NCBI GenBank assembly: GCA_024741835.1 | Contig: JAENRP010000391.1 | Coordinates: 1 to 36,609, forward strand | Length of the DNA: 36,609 nucleotides | Reading direction: 5' to 3' | Origin: Diplocarpon mali | Lineage: Eukaryota > Ascomycota > Leotiomycetes > Helotiales > Drepanopezizaceae | In this document: positions 1-9,138 of the stretch, in pieces | Layout of the letters: every line of letters starts with the position of its first letter | Position numbering within the stretch: the stretch's first letter is position 1 | Translations under genes and position numbers: made by a program | Notes under the pieces: generated by a model | What the model was told of the DNA's origin: nothing | Databases searched by the model: none | Seen by the model: the letters and a program-made list of their open reading frames with translations, nothing else

Positions 1-434
1 AAAAAACTCTCTTCTTTTTTTTCTTTTTACCCTTTGATAAGGATATAGCCTTAGTTTAGGCCTTTTGATATATTAGTTTTCTTATACTTAGGGTTTACTA
101 GTAATTGATATACTATTGCCTTAATCTATATTATTTTATATTCTTTGCTAATAGTAGTAGGGGCTACTACTTTTATTATTTAGGATATATATAGAGACTT
201 AAGATAGATAGGTCTTATAATATATATCATATGATCGGCGCAAGATAGTAGGAGGATAAAAAGGGCCATCTTCTATATATAGAGATAGCGCGTGTCGCTA
301 TAATACTGAATATACCCCATACTTAGGACTTGTTCCTAACATCTTATCTAAGAGAGCCCGCTTGTGGTGCTTCCTCCTCTTGTTTTTAGGTCTTCCCTTA
401 GGCCTATTCTTGTGTTGTCTCCCCTCGGTTTTAT
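1..434. other. Unassigned AT-rich segment, possibly part of another LTR
   Basis: No protein similarity is recognisable here on either strand. On the minus strand the Copia reverse transcriptase of the neighbouring element F reads well down to about position 435 (ending C-K-stop-Y) and then stops abruptly, exactly where the next conserved residues (D-x-x-x-A-F) should follow. The minus strand past the junction starts TATAAAACCGAGG, which would fit an LTR start TG mutated to TA. The segment also holds TATATATAG runs and a CATATG palindrome, as LTR promoters often do. It could be the edge of a further nested element. No target duplication or second LTR copy is visible, so this is a guess. The 73-codon open frame at 364-585 is mostly antisense to the RT and is not a gene. 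Confidence 0.35.
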
Positions 435-720
435 ACTATTTGCATTTAAGGTTTTTAGCGGCTACTATCGCCATAAATATACAAAGGGTATCTATACGAA
501 CTATTGGCGCGAACGTATTAAAGTAGTCTTCTCCATACTATTAAAAGAAGCCCTTAGCTACAAGCCTTGCCTTATAACGTTCTAGGGTCCTATTTATATA
601 TATCTTAATTATAAAGACCCACTTTATTAATACCAGGTTCATATCCTTTAGCATCGGTTCCTCTATCTATATACCATTTGTAATAAGAGAGCTTATCTCC
701 TCTTAGATTGCCTTATTTTA
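435..720 (-). pseudogene. Element F reverse transcriptase, N-terminal fragment (Copia)
   Basis: On the minus strand the translation reads KWVFIIKI, then TLERYKARLVAKGF, then YGEDYFNTFAPIVR and LCIFMAIVAAKNLKCK. This is the standard start of Copia RT (KWVFK..., ERYKARLVAKGF, DYxxTFAPVV). Synthesis of element DNA from its RNA is the family role. Stop codons interrupt it, and similarity ends at about 435 before the catalytic YVDD region, so this is a remnant. It follows integrase, as expected for Copia. The identification is firm from the motifs; the right boundary (about 720) is approximate. Confidence 0.8.
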
Positions 721-999
721 TACTGCTCTATTCTTTAAATTGTTAATAGCTTTATTATACATCTTTAAAAGAGAGATTTTTATTATTCCCCTAGCGGCTA
801 AGAATGCATTATCTTCGTCGAAGCTCTATTGAAGTTCGAGCTTGTAAATCCTATGCGCTATTATAGCCCAGATATGCTTAGACTCGCGTTTATCTAAGGT
901 ATCTTCTAGTTCTAAGTCTCTATTCCTCTTTAAAGGCGTAAATTCGATTATAGGTTCTATAGGCTTATCATTTAAGGAACCGCTTTCTAATAGTAGAGG

Positions 1000-2140
1000 C
1001 TTATTATTACTTATACCTATTTTAGGAATATCCTTTACTATAAGTGCTTTAATTAAAGGGATAATAATATTGAAGTTATTCTATACTTTAAGCAGTTCGC
1101 AGACGATAGGAATAGTCTATTCAGCCTTTAGGCGATTAGTAGGTCGTCGGTCAGTAGGTACGCTTAATATACTTAAGCTTAAAGAGAGGGGTTATTAGTT
1201 CGGCTTAATAGTATTACTATTAAGTAGTATACCTTGCGAATCTCTAAGTATGCAAAGCTTTAAGGATAGCTCCCTCCTATTTTAAGATTTATCGAACTCA
1301 ACTATTAAGGATATAATTACTTACCTTAGGTCTAGCGTATATACTATCTATTACTTTATTATCTATTTAATATACTTAATAAATATATACTCTTTACCTT
1401 AATCTATTAGCTTCTTACTCTTTATACCTATAGGTTAGGACTTTAAGCTAATATAAAAGTAGCAAACGCTTCTAAAGATATAGATATAATCTAAGCTTAG
1501 TTTCTATTTAAAATATACCTTATATAGCGATATTCAAGTGCTATTAACTATTAGTCTACTACCTATTCTATTTTATAAGTATATATCTGCCTTAACCGCA
1601 AAGTCCTAGAATTCTAATAGCAAGTTAGCATCTTATAATAAAGCGCAATAGTCAGTCTCTACTTATTAGATACTTTACTTAATAATACTATTTTAATAAG
1701 AACCTTTATATATTATAGTTAATTTATAATAAACTCCTTATTTTACCTATTTATTAAGCTTTACCCTAATCTCTAATGTGTTATCAGACCTAATAGCTAT
1801 TAGCTTTAACTAGGTCTAGCGTTCCTTTATCACTTTCCAAGTTTCCAGCTTTTCTATAAGCTTAGATTTAGTCTTAGCGCAAATAGTTTATATCTATTAA
1901 GTAGAGTTATCTACTATTTAAAAAAACCAATTATTTCCTTTAATTAAGGTTATAAATAGTTTAGTAATATTAATAGATATTAGCATTAATATTAAATCTT
2001 TCTATAAACTAAGCTTAATTTACATCTAATTTCAAAGTTTTATCAGCTTGCAAATTTAATATACTAGGCGATCCTTTAGTACTTAGATTTTCTATTTTAA
2101 AGTTAAGACCTTATATAGGCCCTTTAATTTCTTTAGCCTT
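1000..2140 (-). pseudogene. Element F integrase region (Copia)
   Basis: The minus-strand translation contains KLIEKLETWKVIKE, then LIAIRSDNTLE (carrying the second catalytic Asp), then YYKLTIIYKGSYQNS (a decayed form of the YxxxxxYTPxQNG segment before the catalytic Glu), then DANLLLEFQDFAVKADIYLQNR (reading one stop as Gln). Further on, KVLTYRYKE and IVEFDESQNRREL match the post-integrase part of fungal Copia polyproteins (xRxxFDE). In-frame TAA/TAG codons, mostly explicable as CAA/CAG/TGG after RIP, break it. The boundaries are approximate. The region lies between the palindromic repeat array and the RT, as Copia order requires. Confidence 0.75.
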
Positions 2141-2283
2141 AAGTATGCGAATCTTTTATATATTAGCTAATACTTTAATAAGCTTTTGGCTTTTAATAGC
2201 TTTAATAGCCTATTATTAGTTAATACTTTATTATTAGCAATTAAAAAGGACTAGTAATAGCAATTTAAGGTTTTACTATTTTC

Positions 2284-2754
2284 TAATTATAAGCCTAGCT
2301 TAAGAGTTATTTTTAATAAAATCGCAAGATCCACTTGCGGTCTTAGCTTAAGAGTCGATTTCCTAGAAATAGCAAGATCTACTTGCAGTCTTAGCTTAAG
2401 AGTCGTCTTTAACGAATTCGCGAATTTCACTTACGATCTTAGCTTAAGAGTCATTTCTGCGAATTTCACTTGCGATCTTAGCTTAAGAGTTGTTATTAGC
2501 AAATTTGCAAAATCTACTTATAGTTCTGGCCTAAGAGTCATTTCTACTAAATTCACTTATAATCCTAGCTTAAGAGTCATCTTTAAAGATACCTTACAAT
2601 CTACCTATAGTCTTAGCTTAAAAGTCATTTTTGCGAATTTTACTTATAATCCTAGCTTAAGAGTCTATCTATTCTCCCTATCTTTATTTAATTATATTAG
2701 GGCAAAGAGTGCACTTTTCTTAAAGGAATCTACTTATAGGTTTGGCCTAAGAGT
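2284..2754 (-). repeat. Ten-unit array of 24-bp palindromic coding repeats in element F
   Basis: Ten cores start at 2284, 2332, 2380, 2428, 2467, 2515, 2554, 2602, 2641 and 2731. Each is 24 bp and, on the plus strand, resembles CACTTRYRGTCY followed by TGGCYTAAGAGT. The two halves are near inverted repeats of each other. The start-to-start distances are 48, 48, 48, 39, 48, 39, 48, 39 and 90, all multiples of three. On the minus strand each reads T-L/P-K/R-L/P-R/G-x-Q-V in one frame; after allowing for RIP the consensus is T-P-R-P-G-x-Q-V. The array sits between the gag part and the integrase of F. The same unit occurs in the unrelated Gypsy D elements (see 9070, 11002, 12819, 14772, 16562, 18494). 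Confidence 0.9.
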
Positions 2755-2759
2755 CAATT

Positions 2760-3230
2760 TCTATAATATTACCTTTAAAATAATATAAAGTCCATCTTTG
2801 ATTTTAGCCTTAAAGATCACTTTATAGCTATTATTTATAAATTATATAAATTAATTATTAAAAACTCCTATATAATTCAACTTTATATAGATCTTATAGT
2901 TAGATAAAAGATTAATACTTAAGCTAAGTATAAGGAGAACATTTTATAAAAGGAAAGAAATGCTAGCGATATTTATCTCTACTATACCTATTAAGTCTAT
3001 ATACAACCTTCTACTACCAACTTTAATAGAGCGCCTTTTTATTTTAATAAGCAGGCCTTTAAATAGGTAGGGTTTATTAGTCATATATATTATATAATTA
3101 GTATTACTATACTAATTAGATTCAAGGATCTTACGAAGATCGGCTTTTAAAATATAAGTATCTTTATTATAATTATCGTCTAAATTATTAAAAGTGGATT
3201 CAAGTTCAAATGACCTACTATTATTATTAA
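2760..3230 (-). other. Element F, region between gag and repeat array (protease expected)
   Basis: In Copia order the aspartic protease should lie here. I can see stretches of plausible minus-strand coding (for example KACLLK and LVVEGCI) but no clear D-S/T-G motif. RIP may have removed it. Nothing else is recognisable. Confidence 0.4.
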
Positions 3231-4300
3231 AGGTATCTGCTAAAGTTTTGGCTAAATAGCCTTTTCCTTTTCCTTTGCCTTTCCTTAATAGTTATAGCCT
3301 TTAGTAAGATAAGGGCAGTTTGCTTCTTAACTTTTGCTTCAATTGCTTCTTAACGTTAAAGCTAGCGATTATATCAATCAATTGCCTTTTAACTTTATAA
3401 TTAGTAATATTATAAGCACTATTATAGAAGTAGCATCCTTAATAAGCTCAAGGGCTTATCCCGCGCTCCTTCCTCTTCTTAGGCTTATTATTACCCTATA
3501 ATATAGCATTTGCCGATTCAAAGCGTCCTTTAAGGTCTTACTTAATAGTTTAAAGGAGGTCGATCTTCTTATAAATCTTAAGGTTAAGTTAGATAAGGAG
3601 AGATTATTTCGCAATAGCAAACTTAAAAGAGAGGCTATTAAGTAGGAAACTAAAAAGCTAAGTTTCCTTAAAAGTCATAGCTATCCTAGGATTTATAGCT
3701 CTTACTCTCCTTCTCACTTTATATAATATAGATTAAGCAAAGTCTATATTTATATCTATATCCTTACTATCTTTATCTTTTCTATATTAAAATAAAGTGA
3801 TCTACTATAGTAGATACTAAGTATTAAAGGCAGTTATATAAAAGTATTTTACCTTTAAAGTATCCTATCTTATCTTTATATTATTATAAACTTAAATAAA
3901 ATCTCAATCTTTATCACTTAAACCTCTATTAATCTTAAGCTTACATTTAGCTAAGGCCAGCCTATACTCCTTCTCCTTTTCCATATTCAAAACCTGCCTT
4001 TAAGATTCTCGGTTATTATTTACTAAAGCTCTTAAGCTAAGCTTATTTAGTATATCTGGCAAATCCTTAGCAGTTATATTAGCTATTAAAGTAGAAGTAG
4101 ACAAATCGGTAGAGGGAATATAAGGGGCTATTCTTACGTATTTAATAAGTGTCTTTTGAATCGCTATTTTAATGCCTTTGCTTTTAAAGTAAAGCTTTAA
4201 ATCGTCGAACTATTATTGCTAGTTCTTTTAAGAGAGTTAGAGGTCTCTAGGCCTAGTATTTCGATCGGAATCGGAAGCTATTGCTATTTCGAATAGAATT
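3230..4300 (-). pseudogene. Element F gag-like protein with zinc knuckle
   Basis: The minus-strand translation runs from about 4300: FDDLKLYFKSKGIKIAIQK, later NMEKEKEYRLALAKCKLKI, then RVRAINPRIAMTFKE and FAIAK. It ends with a zinc-knuckle-like stretch, GCYFCNSAYNITNYKVK (CX2C then H/C positions changed to Y and N), near 3430-3390, followed by a basic K/G-rich tail. This is the layout of a Copia gag: capsid-like helical part, then a nucleic-acid-binding knuckle. Several TAA/TAG codons interrupt the frame. No convincing start codon is left; the in-frame sequence upstream has no ATG, so the start may have been mutated. Coordinates are approximate. Confidence 0.65.
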
Positions 4301-4426
4301 GCATTAAAAAATCAAATAAATTAAATGATTAAAGGCACTCCTCCTATCGAAAAGTCGAAATGATTAAATAGCAGGTATTATAAAAGTATTAAATAAGGAG
4401 GAAGTCCTCTTATCGAAAAGGGTTTT
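4301..4426 (-). other. Element F 5' leader and inner LTR boundary
   Basis: This lies between the part of the F LTR that can be matched to the right-hand copy (which the window cuts at 36609) and gag. It must hold the true 3' end of the LTR and the primer binding site, but neither can be placed. The minus-strand sequence holds two similar stretches built on CGATAAGAGGACTTCCTCC and CGATAGGAGGAGTGCC. No gene. Confidence 0.4.
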
Positions 4427-4884
4427 TTAAGCTATAACGCAGGGAATTATACCTCTTATAAAACATAGTAAAGTAAGGAATTATACCTCTTATAGTACTA
4501 AAGGGGTTATAGAGCAAGGAATCACACCTCTTGCAATATAGGTTGGCTAAATAGGGAATCATACCTCCTATTTGCCGATTGCTCGCCTCTTACTATAAGT
4601 CTTATTCAACTTCCTATTAACAGTTGCGGCGTAAGTGCTTTCCAAGGGAAGTCAATAATCTATTATCAGTCTAGCTAAGGCTTATAACTTATTAAGCTTA
4701 AGTGAGTTAGCGCAATAGGTAAAGGAGGCTTTTAAAGGTCGATAATCGATATATTAGTAAGAGTTAGGGAAGGAAGGTTACCCCTTTCTTCCCTATAGCT
4801 ATATATGTATTAATATCCTACTGACTAAGCAGTAGGGTCATATGACAATACATTAGAGTGATAGCTGTATCACCTATCTCAACA
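4427..4884 (-). repeat. LTR of element F, minus orientation (at least 458 bp)
   Basis: This segment is the reverse complement of 36152-36609, apart from C/T and G/A differences. It starts at 4884 with TGTTGAGATAGG on the minus strand. In this copy it is the 5' LTR, because gag follows to the left. The match runs to 4427 only because the right-hand copy is cut by the window end, so the LTR may be longer. Its inner half holds four copies of GGAATYATACCTC flanked by short inverted stems (see 36464-36598). Confidence 0.85.
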
Positions 4885-6373
4885 TACTTAAATGATATTT
4901 TAATTTACTCTAAGAATATTAAAGAGTATTAGGGTTATATTAAAAAGGTATTAAAACAACTCTTAAAGGCTGGCCTTTAAGCAGATATTAAAAAGTGCAA
5001 GTTCTATATTATTTAAACTTGATATTTCGAATACGTTTTAATAATAACTAAGATCGAACCGGACTTTAAAAAGGTCGAACTACTATATAATTAGAAGTAT
5101 TTGAAAATTATTATTAAAGTAAAGTCTTACTTAGGATTTTGCAAATTCTATTAATAATTTATTTGCAACTTTAGGCTAATTGCTAAACCCCTTTCTATTC
5201 TAATCCAATCGATAGTGCCTTAGAATTAGACAGAAGAGTGCCGAATCGCTTTTAAAGAGCTTTATAAGCAATTGCTCTTAATTTAGCAGATTTACCATTT
5301 TAACCCCAACTTGCTTATAAAGCTGGAAACTAATGCTTCAAATAGCATTATTGCTAGAGTACTTTCTTAGTAATACTCCAATAAGCAATAGTACCTAATC
5401 GGCTTCTATTCGCACGTACTCTTAAGTTATAAACCTAATTAAGAAATATATAATAAGGAACTCTTTACTATTATTAAATCCTATTATAAATAAAAACCTA
5501 AGCTTATATCACTTAAAGAGTAAGTTAATATTTACTTAAATTACTGCTCCCTTAAGTACTTTATAACTACTTAGGTTCTAACTGCGAAATAGTACTAATA
5601 GATGGAATTTCTATTTGACTTCAATTTTCGAATTATATATACTCTTAGTAAAGATAATCGAAAGGCTAATATTCTTAGCTACTAAGAGCAGGATATGCCA
5701 GTTTATAAATAAGCTAAGCTAAATAGCCAATCCTAAGTTTTACTTTCTCCTACCTAATTAGATACTCGAATTAATACTAAACTAGCTAATAAATTTCTCG
5801 CCGAATCCGCTAAAGGCACCCTTGCCCTAATATCAACTGATACTCTTAATTCGACTTTAAATCGAACTAAGGATTCCTTTAATTTAATTGAAAAACTTTA
5901 TTAAGATAATCGCAAATCCTTTTAAGAAATTCGCACTAACCTCTTTAAAAACTACTCTTTAAAGGATAAATTACTTTACTTTAAGGAGCATCTTTGCATA
6001 TACTATAATACTCCTATATACACTTGTCTAATTTAAGAAGCTTATGACTAACCTTTAAGCACGTACTTTAGTAGCTTAAAGACCTATTAGCTACTTACTC
6101 TTAAGTACTATTAGGTCAAAATAGGTTTGGATTGCAAAAGATTCGTTGCGAATTGCAGACCTTATTAATTTTCGCATTTAAAGATAATTAAATAATAAGG
6201 CCTTTTACAGTCCCTTCCTATTCCTAACTATCTTATATAGCACTTATATATAGATTTTAAGGATTTCCCTCTTAATAAGCACAGTTTTGATCAAATCCTG
6301 GTTTTTATAAACCAATTTAGTAAAAGCGCTATTATAATCCTTTATTAAAAAGATATTAATGCTTAAGGAACTG
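4885..6373 (+). pseudogene. Element A (Ty3/Gypsy) pol, part 1: RT end, RNase H, integrase start
   Basis: Element A is the outermost host. The plus-strand translation starts exactly at YLNDILIYSKN (the YLDD box of Gypsy RT, first Asp mutated to Asn). It continues through VKSYLGFCKFY and the RNase H segments LLIKLETNASNSIIARVLS and YNKELFTIIKSYY. Next come the integrase zinc-finger region (LLTLKYY, GLDCKRFVANCRPY) and the first part of the catalytic core (HLYIDFKDFPLNKHSFDQIL, then FSKSAII) with the first catalytic Asp. Many TAA/TAG codons interrupt it, as expected from RIP. It is cut at 4884 by element F and at 6373 by element D2. The reading frame resumes at 35671 after removal of D2 and one copy of AACTG. 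LTRs, gag and the RT start of A lie outside the window. Confidence 0.9.
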
Positions 6374-6625
6374 TGTTACGGCCGCATCACGTGCACATCA
6401 CGTGAACGGTTATATCACATATCGAAGTCAGGTGCACGCTAAGGTAGCAAGGTGGCTGGATTATATGCATACTAGTAAAGTACCTGTACTTATTCTAGAG
6501 GAGCTCTACTAGAGACTCTTTCTTCTTCTTTATCTTTTCTTCTTAATTATATAATATACCTTTTAAGGTAATACAGTTAGCGTTCAATTCTCGACCTACT
6601 ATATGCTCTAGAGTAAGTCGTAATA
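6374..6625 (+). repeat. D2 5' LTR (252 bp)
   Basis: It runs from TGTTACGGCCGC to GTCGTAATA (the final CA mutated to TA). The other three D LTRs are 7162-7413 (-), 13884-14135 (-) and 35414-35665 (+), all exactly 252 bp. Differences between the D2 5' and 3' LTRs are C/T or G/A, for example TTCAATTCTCGAC here against TTCGATTCTCGAC at the 3' end. The left target duplication AACTG precedes it. Confidence 0.95.
6388..6404. promoter_or_regulatory. Paired CACGTG boxes in the D LTR
   Basis: Two palindromic CACGTG hexamers lie 11 bp apart (6388-6393 and 6399-6404), within a tandem ATCACGTGCAC / ATCACGTGAAC. CACGTG is the classic E-box bound by bHLH factors in fungi. A CACGTG also survives in D1 (14105-14110) and in the E LTRs (for example near 20370 and 27773). 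A role in element transcription is inferred only. Confidence 0.4.
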
Positions 6626-7161
6626 TAAGAAAAGATCAACTTAACCTCTGCTAAGAAGCTTAATATCTACCACCTTAAGAATCGTTATTTTAAACTGCCT
6701 TAAGCAATTTGATCTCTCGATCTCGACTTCTACTATAAACTGCTCTAAGCAACTCGTACGTAGCGCTTAGATCTTACTAATCTAGTTTTTAGAGAAAGCT
6801 GAATAATAACCTTTGAATATAAGATCAGCTTGTTTTTCGACCCTTTATGCACTCTATTTTATAAATAGGAATTTACCTTTAAATTCAATTTAAAAAAAAT
6901 TTATTCACTATGCCCTTGCTTCGCTAGCGTAGGCTGCTGCCTAAAGTAGTATAATAACTTTTCTCTTTTTAACTCTCTCCCTTCCTTATAAATACTCTAT
7001 AATATATCGACCTATACTTGTCGATAATATACTTATCGATAACTCTCCTTATACTCTTCGAAGCTCCTTACTCCTTCCTTCGAAACCCTCGAATATAACT
7101 CGACTCCTTAAAGACACCTTCTTGCGAATAAGTCGTCGACCTTCTTTATACTCCCCGTCGA
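6626..7161 (+). other. D2 5' leader, first part (non-coding)
   Basis: This leader lies directly after the 5' LTR and matches the minus-strand leader of D1 (13883 leftwards), beginning TAAGAAAAGATCAACTTAACC. I could not match the first bases to a tRNA 3' end, so the primer binding site is unassigned. It contains several copies of a TACTYGTCGA-type motif and ends with the target duplication GTCGA (7157-7161) of the D1 insertion. No reading frame is supported. Confidence 0.75.
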
Positions 7162-7413
7162 TGTTACGGCTGGCTCTGGAGCGTATAGTAGGGCGAGAAT
7201 CGAACGCTGACTGTATTACCTCAAGAGGTACGCTATATAATTGAAAAGAAAAGATGAAGAAGAAGAGAAAGTCTCTAGTAGAGCTCCTTTAGAATAAGTA
7301 CAGGTGCTTTACTAGCGCGCATATAATCCAGCCACCTCGCTACCTTAGCGTACACCTGACTTTGATACGTAATATAACCGTTTACGTAATATATATATAA
7401 TGCGGCTATAATA
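7162..7413 (-). repeat. D1 3' LTR (252 bp)
   Basis: It is the reverse complement of the D LTR: plus strand TGTTACGGCTGGCTC to GCGGCTATAATA (for GCGGCCGTAACA). It follows the pol stop codon directly. Confidence 0.95.
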
Positions 7414-7416
7414 CTA

Positions 7417-7428
7417 CCCCTCCCCTTT
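7417..7428 (-). promoter_or_regulatory. D1 polypurine tract
   Basis: On the minus strand, AAAGGGGAGGGG lies just before the TAG stop codon and the 3' LTR. This is the position of the plus-strand DNA primer in LTR retroelements. The D2 counterpart at 35399-35410 reads AAAGGGAAGGGG. Confidence 0.8.
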
Positions 7429-9069
7429 GAAAAACTGCGCCCGCGCAATTGTATCTATAGGCGTATTATCCTCTAGGTCCTTATAATCGTCAACCCTATT
7501 ATTATATGACCTAAGCCAGCTTAATAGTACCCTTAGTAGCCCCTTAGCCTAAGCGTTTTTTAAATGGAAATCTCAAATAGCATATAGCGCTATTATAGCA
7601 TTAGAGCACAAGTACTATTTGAGGTCTTTATCAGCTCCCTTTTACTTAATCTGATATTCGAGCTTCTTAGCTAGAATATAAGATCTAATTATTTCTTCTA
7701 TCTCCTACTCCTCTTATTCTAGTAATACTTTAATTAGGGTAGGAGGTTCCTAAGCTTAGCCTGGCAAAGGGTTGGGAACGTATTTTCGCAGTAAGTGGGA
7801 GTAGAATATAAGGTAGATCAAATAGAGCGAATCAGGCAATTATAGCTTTTAACTTTCTCCTAGCTTTTCTAATACTTTTACTAGGCCGTACTACTTATTA
7901 AAGAGCTTTCGGCTCAGCTGGTCCAGTTTCCAATTCTTAGTACTAATTAGTATATTATCTCCTATAGTTTAATCAACTAGCTAGCGGTAGAGATCTGCAA
8001 GCTATTTCATTTTAGCCTATTATACTTAAAGAGATAATTAAGCGAATTAGACTACTTATTAAGCTCTAGTAGCTACGCAAAGCGCTATTTTACGATTTAA
8101 TCTCTTAGTTGCTATCTATAGAGGCTCTAGGTTAATTAAATTCTAAGAGGAGCAAGCTTTATAGCCGTTTAGCACTTAAAAAGGGGAAATTTGCCTTAAT
8201 GATTTATAAGGCAAGGTCAATTGGGCAATATCTATCAAAGGCAAAAGACAACTCCAATTATCTTAATAGTATAAGTAGAACGGTCTAAGGCGTTGTTTTA
8301 AATACTAGTTTATAATCTTAGTTTAGCTATTCATATTAGGGTTATAAGCTATAGTTAGCTTAACCTTTATACTTAATATCTAATAGAGTTCTTTCCAAAA
8401 GGCAAAGACGAATTAGGCGCCTTTATCTAATAGAATCGAGTCAAGTATGCTAAAATGGCGTATCTAATAAATTAAAAATAACTCTGCAAGGCCTTTTGCA
8501 TTAACCGTCTTATAGTATAGGATCGATACTACCTTCTTTAATAATCGGTCTATTATTACTAGTGCAAAGTCGTAGCTAAGTTCATTAAGCAGAAGCTCTA
8601 TAAAGTCTATTATTAAGTGTTAATAAGCTCGTTTGAGAATTAGCAAAGGTTATAGGAAACCGGGGGTCTTATTATAATAAGCTTTTATTCTTAAATAATA
8701 ATAGTTCTAGATATAAGTGCCGATATTGCTGCTAAGGCTTTTCTAATAGTATTTTCTTCTTACTAAAAGTCTAGTCTTTCCAATTCCTACGTATACTACG
8801 CAGGGTTGCTTATATATATAACAAATTAGGGCTATCTGCAGTTCGGGAGGTTAGGATAGTATAATAAGTCTACCTTAAAAGAAGAGTTTGCCTTAGCTGA
8901 GTTTATAGTCGAGGCTATATCTCTGCGCTTTATTTCGGAACTTCTATAGCTTAAGGGAGGTTTTATTAGCTTAAATGACCTTATCGATAATATAATAGTT
9001 CGCTATATTGTACTCGACCTTAGACGTTAGGTCGGCAGGTGCCTCTATTAGCGCGATTAGCATAGTTGT

Positions 9070-9138
9070 CACTCGTAGGCCAGGCCTAAGAGTAGAATTA
9101 ATCTATGCTAAAGTTACTTATAGGCTAGGCCTAGGAGT
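9070..9138 (-). repeat. Two palindromic TxRPGLxV units in D1, between RNase H and integrase
   Basis: The cores are at 9070-9093 (plus strand CACTCGTAGGCC, A, GGCCTAAGAGT) and 9115-9138, with starts 45 bp apart. The arms are near-perfect inverted repeats. The open frame at 9008-9199 on the plus strand exists only because the palindrome reads T-x-R-P-G-L-x-V on both strands; the coding strand is minus. The D2 counterparts are at 18494 and 18539, also 45 bp apart. Confidence 0.9.

Larger units (their letters stand above)
435..4884 (-). mobile_element. Ty1/Copia element F, minus-strand copy, truncated
   Basis: Reading leftwards on the minus strand, the order is LTR (4884 inwards), gag with a zinc knuckle (about 4300-3230), an array of palindromic repeats (2754-2284), integrase (about 2140-1000), then the start of reverse transcriptase (about 720-435). 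Integrase before RT is the Copia order. The element is full of in-frame stops. Its right end, TGTTGAGATAGG on the minus strand, abuts position 4885, where the YLDD motif of the Gypsy element A begins. F therefore inserted inside the RT gene of A. The matching left end, the other LTR and the second target duplication lie outside the window. Confidence 0.8.

Noticed and set aside
364..585. 73-codon open frame on the plus strand
   Set aside because: It is antisense to the F reverse transcriptase for most of its length, has no recognisable domain, and spans the junction near 434.
2284..2754. CRISPR-like appearance: ten short palindromic repeats with 15-24 bp between most of them
   Set aside because: The sequence is fungal retrotransposon DNA. 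The repeats vary, the intervals are themselves related and codon-phased, and the same unit occurs singly or in pairs elsewhere. There are no cas genes.
6586..6600. tRNA-like B box (GTTCRATTC) in the D LTR, suggesting a tRNA or SINE origin
   Set aside because: A box-like sequence (TAGCRAGGTGG) lies about 145 bp away, no T-arm or cloverleaf pairing is possible, and LTR ends and target duplications explain the unit fully.
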